From: an uncultured Campylobacter sp.
GTDB lineage: Bacteria > Campylobacterota > Campylobacteria > Campylobacterales > Campylobacteraceae
Assembly (NCBI RefSeq): GCF_938018035.1
Contig: NZ_CALIJF010000299.1
Location: 1-7,852 of the forward strand
DNA: 7,852 nt
Direction: 5' to 3'
Shown in pieces: positions 1-5,070 of the stretch. The notes under the pieces were generated by a model, which was given only the letters and a program-made list of their open reading frames with translations, did not search any database and was not told the origin of the DNA. The translations under genes were made by a program, and so were the position numbers. Each line of letters begins with the position of its first letter. Position 1 is the first letter of the stretch.

Positions 1-206
1 AGAAGGTCGAGGAGCTAAAAGAGATGATCGATTCGGGCGCTAAAGTAGCTCCCAATATCGATATAAACGCGATTGCCGACGTAATCGACGAGACGATAGA
101 GCAGAGGCTAGATGTAGTACCTACGATGATCGACGAGCGGGTAGAAAAGCAGATCAGACCGCTTCTGGATCAGCTTAAAGAGCTAATCGGCTCGGTAAGA
201 AAATAG
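1..206 (+). CDS. 3' end of an unidentified protein (5' end outside window)
   Basis: The frame is open from the window edge (first full codon at position 3) to the TAG at 204-206, so only the last 67 residues are visible. An ATG at 24 exists, but the codons before it (K-V-E-E-L-K-E) read on smoothly in the same helical style, so the true start probably lies upstream. The visible part is highly charged and looks all-helical: two similar segments, around IADVIDETIEQRL and PTMIDERVEKQIRPLL, are followed by a leucine-rich amphipathic end (LLDQLKELIGSV) suited to coiled-coil or oligomer formation. There are no cysteines, no membrane segment and no motif I recognise. A promoter follows it, so it is probably not co-transcribed with moaA by necessity. 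I assign no function. Confidence 0.6.
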   Translation, partial: KVEELKEMIDSGAKVAPNIDINAIADVIDETIEQRLDVVPTMIDERVEKQIRPLLDQLKELIGSVRK

Positions 207-227
207 TCTGAGCAATATAAAAATAAA

Positions 228-280
228 ATTTTGCAAAATCACTTTGTTTTTTATATAATCGCCGCAAATTGATATTAAGG
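228..280 (+). promoter_or_regulatory. moaA promoter and ribosome binding site
   Basis: A perfect TATAAT lies at 254-259, preceded by a T-rich tract (243-252), the arrangement usual for Campylobacter sigma-70 promoters, which lack a strong -35 box. Transcription would begin near 266, giving a leader of about 20 nt. AAGG at 277-280 sits six bases before the ATG at 287 and decides that start. A perfect 12-bp palindrome, ATTTTGCAAAAT (228-239), lies just upstream of the promoter and could be an operator or chance. The leader is too short for a molybdenum-cofactor riboswitch. Confidence 0.7.
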
Positions 281-286
281 CAAAAT

Positions 287-1252
287 ATGCTAATTGATAA
301 ATTTGGACGAACGATCGATTATTTGCGCATTTCGGTCACGCAGCGGTGTAATTTCAGATGCAGATATTGCATGCCGAGCACGCCGTTTAATTGGGTGCCG
401 CGAGAGAATATTTTAAGCTTTGAGGAGATGTTTTTATTCGTCAAAGTTGCGATCGACGGCGGCGTGAAAAAGATCCGTATCACCGGTGGCGAACCGCTGG
501 TGCGAAAGGGGATCGAGGATTTTATAAAGATGATCGCGGATTACGCTCCGGGTATTGATCTTGCGCTTACTACCAACGGATATTATCTCAAAAACTACGC
601 GCGCGCCCTGAAAGACGCGGGGTTAAAGCGAATTAATATGTCGCTTGACTCGCTGCGACCGGAGCGGGCTAAATTTATAGCTCAGCGCGGCGTGCTTTAT
701 AACGTCCTAGAAGGCCTTGACGCCGCTCTTGAAGCGGGGTTAAAGGTCAAGCTAAACACCGTCGCGCTAAAAGGGATCAACGACGACGAGCTTATTTATT
801 TGCTGGAATTTGCCCGCGAGAAGGATTGCCAGATCCGCTTCATAGAATTTATGGAAAACACCCATGCCGGCGATCTTACGGGATTAAAATCGAGTGAAAT
901 TTTAGATATTTTAAGGCGTAAATTTATCTTTACCGCTCTGCCGAAATCGCAAAGCTCGCCCGCGTCGCTTTACGCGCTCGGGGACGGCTACACTTTCGGT
1001 ATCATCGATCCGCACAAGCACGATTTTTGCGAGAGCTGTAACCGCATCAGACTAAGCGCCGAGGGGCTTTTGATCCCGTGTCTTTACTTCGAGGACGCGC
1101 TAAGTATCAAAAAGGCGGTCAAAGAGGGCGACATCGCCGCAGCCGCCGAAATTTTGGCTAAAATTTTAGCGAATAAGCCCGAAAAAAATCGCTGGCAAAC
1201 GGACGCTTCGAATGAAATTTCAAGCCGCGCATTTTACGAGACGGGCGGATGA
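287..1252 (+). CDS. moaA: GTP 3',8-cyclase MoaA (molybdenum cofactor biosynthesis)
   Basis: MoaA is the cytoplasmic radical-SAM enzyme that converts GTP to 3',8-cyclo-7,8-dihydro-GTP, which MoaC then turns into cyclic pyranopterin monophosphate. With the ATG at 287 the protein is 321 residues, normal for the family. The N-terminal radical-SAM cluster motif is C21-x3-C25-x2-C28 (CNFRCRYC), followed by the SAM-binding segment RITGGEP. The second, C-terminal cluster that binds the substrate is C248, C251 and C265 (CESCNRIRLS, then IPC). The chain ends in the conserved Gly-Gly (YETGG) needed for activity in known MoaA. A TTG at 269 would add six residues but lies almost on the expected transcription start and has no ribosome binding site. 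The stop overlaps the queE ATG (ATGA), so the two are probably translationally coupled. No moaC or other moa gene is in the window. Confidence 0.96.
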   Translation: MLIDKFGRTIDYLRISVTQRCNFRCRYCMPSTPFNWVPRENILSFEEMFLFVKVAIDGGVKKIRITGGEPLVRKGIEDFIKMIADYAPGIDLALTTNGYYLKNYARALKDAGLKRINMSLDSLRPERAKFIAQRGVLYNVLEGLDAALEAGLKVKLNTVALKGINDDELIYLLEFAREKDCQIRFIEFMENTHAGDLTGLKSSEILDILRRKFIFTALPKSQSSPASLYALGDGYTFGIIDPHKHDFCESCNRIRLSAEGLLIPCLYFEDALSIKKAVKEGDIAAAAEILAKILANKPEKNRWQTDASNEISSRAFYETGG

Positions 1253-2214
1253 GGCTTGTAGAGAGCTTTTTAAGTATCCAGGGCGAGGGCAAATACGCAG
1301 GCAGGCTCGCGTTTTTCTTTCGCTTTGCGGGCTGTAATCTGCGCTGCGAGGGCTTTGGCGGCGAGCGCATTTCGCCGAAGACCGGCGAGATCTTGCGCGG
1401 CTGTGATACGATCCGCGCGGTTTTTACAAATCACTTCCAGTACGAAGAAATTTTAAATTTAGCCCAGCTTTTGAATAAAATTCCAAATTTATCCGATCTC
1501 TCTCGCTCTGCACCTGCGTACTCTGCGCAGGGTTTTTGCGCCGCCGAGCCTTTTTCTGAAAGCGATACGTTAAATTCCGCCGCCGCGCAAACGCCTCCCC
1601 GCCAAAACGATAGCGCAGAAAATTCTTTAAATTTAACGAGCGAAAATTCTTTAAATTCCGCAGCGCAAAATTTTTTAAATTTAAATCCGCAAAGCTCCGC
1701 CTCGCCGCAGAGCGCTAAGCTTTATCAAAAGCCTATCATCGTTATCACCGGCGGCGAGCCGCTACTGCATCACAAAGAGGCGCTATTTTACGAGTTCGTC
1801 TGCGAGCTGCTCGCGCGCGGACATGCGGTGCACTTCGAAACCAACGGCACGATTTTCGTGGATTTTGAAAAATTTCCCGCCTACAAAAGCTGCGTCTTTG
1901 CGGTCTCGCCTAAGCTTTCAAACTCCGCCGAGCCGCGCGAACGCAGGTTGAGCTTCGCCGCGCTACGAAACTTAAGGCAAAACGCAAAAGATAGCTTTTA
2001 CAAGTTCGTCATCTCGCCCGAGTTTGACGTGCAGCCCGAGATCAGCGAAATTTTAGCGGCGTGCGAGAGCGAGGTTTATTGCATGCCGCGTGGCGCAGAT
2101 CGTCGCGAGCTAGAAAGCGACGCGCAATTTTGCGTGGATTTTTGCCTAAAAAACGGCTATAATTACTCCGATCGCCTGCACATTAGAATTTGGGGCGAGA
2201 AGGACGGGGTATGA
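1249..2214 (+). CDS. queE: 7-carboxy-7-deazaguanine synthase QueE (variant cluster motif, long insertion)
   Basis: QueE is the radical-SAM enzyme that contracts 6-carboxy-5,6,7,8-tetrahydropterin, made by QueD, to 7-carboxy-7-deazaguanine in queuosine precursor synthesis. Family marks are the N-terminal SIQGEG (residues 9-14), AGCNLRC, the later CDT, TGGEP (167-171), FETNG, VSPKLS and the C-terminal LHIRIWG. Two oddities stand out. The usual C-x3-C-x2-C is here C29-x3-C33-x18-C52: about 16 residues sit between the second cysteine and the CDT. The protein also carries a low-complexity stretch, residues about 82-157, rich in S, A, N, Q and L with repeated SLN/LNSAA words, making it 321 residues where QueE proteins are usually about 210-250. 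The frame is intact throughout. The start ATG overlaps the moaA stop and the stop overlaps the queD ATG (both ATGA). I am confident of the family; activity of this variant is inferred. Confidence 0.93.
   Translation: MRLVESFLSIQGEGKYAGRLAFFFRFAGCNLRCEGFGGERISPKTGEILRGCDTIRAVFTNHFQYEEILNLAQLLNKIPNLSDLSRSAPAYSAQGFCAAEPFSESDTLNSAAAQTPPRQNDSAENSLNLTSENSLNSAAQNFLNLNPQSSASPQSAKLYQKPIIVITGGEPLLHHKEALFYEFVCELLARGHAVHFETNGTIFVDFEKFPAYKSCVFAVSPKLSNSAEPRERRLSFAALRNLRQNAKDSFYKFVISPEFDVQPEISEILAACESEVYCMPRGADRRELESDAQFCVDFCLKNGYNYSDRLHIRIWGEKDGV
1492..1719 (+). repeat. In-frame low-complexity, internally repeated insertion in queE
   Basis: This stretch encodes residues about 82-157 of QueE and fits no part of the radical-SAM fold. 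A 16-base direct repeat, gaaaattctttaaatt, occurs at 1618-1633 and 1642-1657 (24-base period, eight codons), giving AENSLN and SENSLN. The word ttaaattccgc occurs at 1569-1579 region and again at 1651-1661, both reading LNS-A. A third related unit, QNFLNLN, follows. The length is a multiple of three and there are no stops, so it is translated as a probably disordered linker. Confidence 0.75.
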
Positions 2215-2792
2215 TAATCAGGAAATTATACGAATTCGAAAACGCTCACATCGTGCGCCTGTGCGGCTCGAAGCGGTGTCGCACGAGCATCCACGGTCAC
2301 TCCTACAGATGCGAAATTTTGCTTAGCTCAAATTTTTTGGATGAAGCGGGGATGGTTTATGACTTCGGCTACATGAAGCTCGGTATTCGCGAGCTTATCG
2401 ATAGTTTTGACCACGCCACGACGATCTACGCGCGCGATGATGCGGGCTATATCGCGGATCTGAAAAAACACAGCGCGCGCTGGGTGCAGATACCGCTAAA
2501 TCCGAGCGCGGAGCAGTTTTGTAGAATTTTTTTCGTTCTAATTGACCGACTTTTGAGCCTAACTCAGATGCAAAACGGCGAGCGCGAAGTAAAGCTTCAC
2601 AGCGTCATCGTGCATGAAACAACCACCGGCTATGCGCAGTGCTTTCGCGATGATGCCTACAACGCGCAGATGGGTGAGATCGCGCTGGATGAGATAGAAT
2701 TCTCGCCCGCCGTGCGCGAGGAGTGGAGGCAGCCGGAGCTTTGGCAAAAGCTACTGCGCGGCGAAAAAATCATCTACCCAAAGGACTGCTGA
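2211..2792 (+). CDS. queD: 6-carboxy-5,6,7,8-tetrahydropterin synthase QueD
   Basis: QueD is a zinc enzyme of the PTPS/QueD family that converts 7,8-dihydroneopterin triphosphate to 6-carboxytetrahydropterin, the substrate of QueE. The zinc ligands are visible as H13 (FENAH) and H28/H30 (IHGHSYR). The probable catalytic set is C23 (KRCRTSIHGH), D67-H68 (SFDHA) and E136 (VHETTTG). The NPSAEQF segment matches the family's NPTxE signature. C23 lies five residues before H28, where E. coli QueD, as I recall it, has four. With the ATG at 2211 the protein is 193 residues, longer than E. coli QueD; the extra length includes a C-terminal tail after about residue 145 and an insertion around residues 108-125. 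A TTG at 2190 is in frame, but the ATG overlaps the queE stop (ATGA) and has a purine-rich site (aggacgggg) just upstream, so I prefer it. Confidence 0.94.
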   Translation: MIIRKLYEFENAHIVRLCGSKRCRTSIHGHSYRCEILLSSNFLDEAGMVYDFGYMKLGIRELIDSFDHATTIYARDDAGYIADLKKHSARWVQIPLNPSAEQFCRIFFVLIDRLLSLTQMQNGEREVKLHSVIVHETTTGYAQCFRDDAYNAQMGEIALDEIEFSPAVREEWRQPELWQKLLRGEKIIYPKDC

Positions 2793-3013
2793 TGAGAAAT
2801 TTCTTTAAATTTGGCGCGGGGTTTGTGCGCGTTTTTGCCGCGTGCGCGATCTTTGTCTGCGCGCTTGCTTTGGGCGGTTGCGACGATGAGAAAAAGGACA
2901 CCTTGCAAAAGCCGCCGGTGGATAGCGAGGTGCCAAAGGACGTACCCATCGCGCCTAGCGAGCCCAAGGTCGATATAAACGCCGATATGCCGCCGCTTCC
3001 GGTGACAGAATAA
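2792..3013 (+). CDS. Small predicted lipoprotein (73 residues)
   Basis: A positively charged start (MRNFFKF) and a hydrophobic segment (about residues 11-27) lead to the lipobox LGGC, with C30 as the lipidated cysteine, so this should be exported and anchored as a lipoprotein. The mature part is only 44 residues, acidic and proline-rich (KPPVDSEVPKDVPIAPSEPK), with no cysteine other than C30 and no recognisable domain. It resembles the tiny lipoproteins (such as the LptM class) that act as partners of envelope assembly, but homology is not shown. Aspartates at +2 and +3 after C30 would mean inner-membrane retention by the E. coli Lol rule; whether this rule holds in Campylobacter is unclear. 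The start overlaps the queD stop by one base (TGATG), and AAGGA at 2781-2785 gives good spacing. From memory, a haem-binding lipoprotein sits at the matching place in C. jejuni (Cj0158c), but no CxxCH is present here. Confidence 0.8.
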   Translation: MRNFFKFGAGFVRVFAACAIFVCALALGGCDDEKKDTLQKPPVDSEVPKDVPIAPSEPKVDINADMPPLPVTE

Positions 3014-3022
3014 GGCGGAGCA

Positions 3023-3391
3023 TTGAAAAATCCGCGGCTAAATTTGAAAATTTTTAAAATTTACGTGATTCGTATGCAGCACGCAAGCGCGATTTTAGCG
3101 TCATTTTTGCCCGTGCGATCTGCGCAAAGAAATTTTAAATTTTATAAAGCTCTATCCGCAAAATTTTATTCTTGGCGCGAGAGATACGGCGCGAAATCGG
3201 AGTTGAGAGAGCGCGCGGTAAATTTTGGCGCAATAAATATCCGCGACCGCTTTGAAAGGTTTTTAAAATTTCAAAGGCGCGGAACAGATCTGTTTGATCT
3301 CGCGCCGAAAAAATTTGCGTTGAAATTCCATAGCTTAGGCTCTAGCCGCGCAAAATTTTGCCCTTTAAATTTAATTCCTTGGCGGAAGTGA
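3023..3391 (+). CDS. Doubtful basic ORF (122 codons, TTG start)
   Basis: An uninterrupted frame fills the 377 bases between the lipoprotein and the membrane protein. For being a gene: AAGG at 3012-3015 lies seven bases before the TTG, and the stop overlaps the next ATG as TGATG, the same junction used by true neighbours. Against: the product is very basic, composed largely of KF, NL and FKI words from the AAATTT motifs that also fill non-coding DNA in this window, and shows no domain, signal peptide, membrane segment or metal motif. An internal ATG lies at 3074. I recognise no family. If it is not coding, the span is a spacer holding a ribosome binding site for the next gene and little else. 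Confidence 0.25.
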   Translation: MKNPRLNLKIFKIYVIRMQHASAILASFLPVRSAQRNFKFYKALSAKFYSWRERYGAKSELRERAVNFGAINIRDRFERFLKFQRRGTDLFDLAPKKFALKFHSLGSSRAKFCPLNLIPWRK

Positions 3392-3876
3392 TGGATTATC
3401 TGTATCAAAGTGCCCTGAGCTTTCATAAATTTTTCGCGCTAGCTGCGGCGATTTTAACGATAATTTATCTGATTTTTACCCAGCTTAAGATCGATGCCGC
3501 AGCAGCGGAATTTCGTCCTCGCAGCGAGGCTTTAAATTCCGCCGCCTCCGCGCCGCAAGCTGAAAATTTAAAGCAAAAGAGCAGATCTGGGCTTAGATTT
3601 CTTAGGCGCATCAGGCTGTTTTTGCCGATATATTATGCGACTCTCGCGGCGCTGATAATTAGCGGAAGCGTGATGCTGCCGGTGCTGCGCTTTGATCTGA
3701 GCTTTAGAATTTACTTCATGGCAGCCGCAGCGCTAGCGATGATTATACTTAGCGCGGTATCGTACAAACGGCTGAAAATCGCGTATCTAAGTCAAAACTT
3801 TGCGCCGTATCAGCGCAAAATGCGAGTGATTTTGGGGCTAAGCTTAGCGATAATTTTGATAGCGAGTGTTATTTGA
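3391..3876 (+). CDS. Integral membrane protein with four predicted helices, unknown function
   Basis: The product (161 residues) has hydrophobic segments at about 14-32, 79-99, 107-124 and 145-161, the last reaching the C-terminus. The loop between the first two (33-78) is hydrophilic, ends in a basic stretch (SRSGLRFLRRIR) and contains LNSAASAPQAENL, a low-complexity word also found in the QueE insertion. By the positive-inside rule this basic loop should be cytoplasmic, placing both termini in the periplasm. H12 and K13 just before helix 1 are the only notable polar residues there. No catalytic or cofactor motif is seen. The ATG at 3391 has GGCGGA at 3381-3386; an in-frame TTG at 3358 lacks such a site. 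From memory, C. jejuni Cj0157c, an integral membrane protein, sits in the same place next to rsmE. The stop overlaps the rsmE ATG (TGATG). Confidence 0.85.
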   Translation: MDYLYQSALSFHKFFALAAAILTIIYLIFTQLKIDAAAAEFRPRSEALNSAASAPQAENLKQKSRSGLRFLRRIRLFLPIYYATLAALIISGSVMLPVLRFDLSFRIYFMAAAALAMIILSAVSYKRLKIAYLSQNFAPYQRKMRVILGLSLAIILIASVI

Positions 3877-4532
3877 TGGTATATTTTTACGATAAGTTTG
3901 CAGGCGAACAGAGCCTGATTTTGCAGAATGATCAGTTTTTGCACCTAAAGGCCAGACGAGCAAGGGCGGGCGAGCGCATAGACGTGCGAAATCTAAAGGA
4001 CGGGGCGAGTTATCTATATGAGATCGCCGAAATTTCGCGCAAAGGCGCGGCTCTGAATTTGGTTTTTAAAAGCTCCGTTTTTACGCCGAGCCACGATTTT
4101 TGCGTCGCTTGGGCGGTCGTCGAGAGCGCCGTGATCGAAAAGAGCCTGCCCGCGCTAAACGAGATGGGCGTCGGGCGGGTTGTTTTGGTCTATGCCGATC
4201 TGTCGCAGAAAAACGTGCGGCTCGATCCGCAGAGGATGGAGCGGATTTTGATCAACTCGTCGCAGCAGTGCGGGCGAAATTCCATCATGCAGATCGAGGT
4301 TTTGAGCGGCTCGGACGAGCTCGCGCAAAGATATAAAAACGTAAGCCTGATCGATTTTGGCGGCAAGAACATCGACATTTTCGACGGCGATGAGATCGCG
4401 TTCGTAGGCCCCGAGGGCGGATTTTCGCCGCGCGAAAGGGAGAAATTTAAAAACGCCTATGCGCTTAATAGCCCCTATATTTTGCGCTCAAACACCGCGC
4501 TGATTGCAACTTGCGCGAAGTTGATCTTTTAA
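3876..4532 (+). CDS. rsmE: 16S rRNA (uracil-1498-N3)-methyltransferase RsmE
   Basis: RsmE is a SPOUT-class methyltransferase that uses SAM to methylate N3 of U1498 in the decoding region of 16S rRNA, acting on the 30S subunit. The protein is 218 residues, close to the family's usual 220-250. The N-terminal part (about 1-70) matches the PUA-like RNA-binding domain (QFLHLKARRARAGERIDV). The SPOUT domain follows with WAVVESAVIEKSLPALNEMGV, then NSSQQCGR (127-134), then the SAM-binding knot GPEGGFS (178-184) and LRSNTA (203-208). Most RsmE proteins, as I recall, have LRxETA at the last site; the N in place of E is a mild departure. The chain stops soon after this motif (TALIATCAKLIF), giving a short C-terminus. 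The ATG overlaps the preceding stop by one base; the ribosome binding site is weak, so expression probably relies on coupling. It is the last gene of the first run. Confidence 0.93.
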   Translation: MVYFYDKFAGEQSLILQNDQFLHLKARRARAGERIDVRNLKDGASYLYEIAEISRKGAALNLVFKSSVFTPSHDFCVAWAVVESAVIEKSLPALNEMGVGRVVLVYADLSQKNVRLDPQRMERILINSSQQCGRNSIMQIEVLSGSDELAQRYKNVSLIDFGGKNIDIFDGDEIAFVGPEGGFSPREREKFKNAYALNSPYILRSNTALIATCAKLIF

Positions 4533-4540
4533 GCGCTCAG

Positions 4541-4586
4541 TAAATTTTAAAATTTAAAAGCCGCGCGCTTTAAATTTTGGAATTTA
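4541..4586 (+). terminator. Long AT-rich hairpin after rsmE, possible terminator
   Basis: Nine bases after the rsmE stop, 4541-4561 can pair with 4567-4586 around the 5-base loop cgcgc: about 20 base pairs with one bulged A (4556) and two G-U pairs. Only the loop-proximal two pairs are G-C; the rest are A-T. It is followed by AAATTT, not a clean T run, so it is not a textbook intrinsic terminator, but position and stem length suggest a 3'-end or RNA-stabilising role for the moaA-rsmE transcript. Because the arms are built of AAATTT words, pairing could also be a by-product of that composition. Confidence 0.4.
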
Positions 4587-4701
4587 AAATTTGCTCTGCG
4601 TGATCCGCTATGTTTATCGGCGGCTTGACGCGCGGCGCGTATTTGCCGCGGCGCATATTCGCGCGCTGTATTTTGCACGCCGCAGTAGGTCGCGGTAAAT
4701 C

Positions 4702-4731
4702 AAAATTTTACCCGCAAGCGGGCTAAATTTT
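4702..4731. terminator. GC-core hairpin, possible bidirectional terminator
   Basis: CCCGC AA GCGGG (4711-4722) gives a four- to five-pair G-C core with a tiny loop; flanking AAAATTTTA (4702-4710) and TAAATTTT (4724-4731) extend the stem with one unpaired base on each side. Runs of T occur on both flanks when read from either strand (AAATTTTAAAATTCTT downstream on the + strand; the reverse strand reads TAAAATTTTG after the core). It lies about 100 bases before the rpmE promoter and could stop readthrough from rsmE. Confidence 0.35.
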
Positions 4732-4811
4732 AAAATTCTTCGCGCTTAAAAAGCATGATCGAGAAAAAATTGCCGCTTTGCCGAGAGTTTTTAAAACCCT
4801 TTAAATTTGCT

Positions 4812-4863
4812 TTTTAGATAAAAAAGTTGTATAATCGCAAGCTTTTAAAATCATCAAAAAGGA
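4812..4863 (+). promoter_or_regulatory. rpmE promoter and ribosome binding site
   Basis: A perfect TATAAT at 4830-4835 is preceded by T-rich (4810-4815) and A-rich (4820-4825) tracts, with TG directly before the -10. Transcription should start near 4842, giving a leader of about 28 nt. AAGGA at 4859-4863 lies six bases before the ATG at 4870. This promoter probably drives rpmE, rsmI and the genes behind them. Confidence 0.75.
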
Positions 4864-4869
4864 TCAAAA

Positions 4870-5070
4870 ATGAAAAAAGATATCCATCCAAACTTTGTCG
4901 AAACGACCGTTACCTGCGCTTGCGGAAACACTTTTAAAACGCGCTCGAACAAGGCCGAGATCCGCGTCGATATCTGCTCCAATTGCCATCCGTTTTTCAC
5001 CGGCAGCGAGAAGATCGTAGATAGCGCGGGCCGCGTCGAGAAATTTAAGCAAAAATACGGAATGAAATAG
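4870..5070 (+). CDS. rpmE: 50S ribosomal protein L31 (zinc-binding form)
   Basis: L31 (bL31) is a small protein of the large subunit that bridges to the 30S head. The 66-residue length is typical. It starts MKKDIHPNF, as most L31 proteins do, and keeps the complete zinc set C16-x-C18 (TCACGNTF) and C36-x2-C39 (CSNCHPFFTG), so this is the zinc-containing type and not the cysteine-free paralogue induced under zinc starvation. The conclusion comes from the four cysteines; no Zur site is evident before it. The C-terminus (SAGRVEKFKQKYG) fits the family. It has its own promoter and a strong ribosome binding site, and its stop codon directly abuts the rsmI start. Confidence 0.97.
   Translation: MKKDIHPNFVETTVTCACGNTFKTRSNKAEIRVDICSNCHPFFTGSEKIVDSAGRVEKFKQKYGMK

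Larger units (their letters stand above)
4533..4869. other. 337-bp intergenic region between the two gene runs
   Basis: No convincing gene is present. The region holds two hairpins (4541-4586 and 4702-4731), a GC-rich inverted repeat (4630-4636 with 4645-4652), seven exact AAATTT hexamers, and at its end the rpmE promoter and ribosome binding site. Composition alternates between GC-rich blocks made of GCG/CGC words and A/T-only blocks. Confidence 0.7.

Noticed and set aside
269..286. TTG start six codons upstream of the moaA ATG
   Set aside because: It lies about where transcription should begin (TATAAT at 254-259), has no ribosome binding site, and the ATG at 287 has AAGG at ideal spacing and gives the normal family length.
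207..286. Molybdenum-cofactor riboswitch before moaA
   Set aside because: The expected leader is only about 20 nt, far too short for the known riboswitch fold.
2190..2210. TTG start upstream of the queD ATG
   Set aside because: The ATG at 2211 forms an ATGA overlap with queE and begins at the usual QueD N-terminus; the extra seven residues add no conserved feature.
3358..3390. TTG start 11 codons upstream of the four-helix protein
   Set aside because: There is no ribosome binding site before it, whereas GGCGGA precedes the ATG at 3391.
4610..4726. 38-codon ORF on the + strand in the rsmE-rpmE gap
   Set aside because: It has no ribosome binding site, an arginine/alanine-rich product dictated by GCG/CGC composition, and it runs into the hairpin at 4702-4731.
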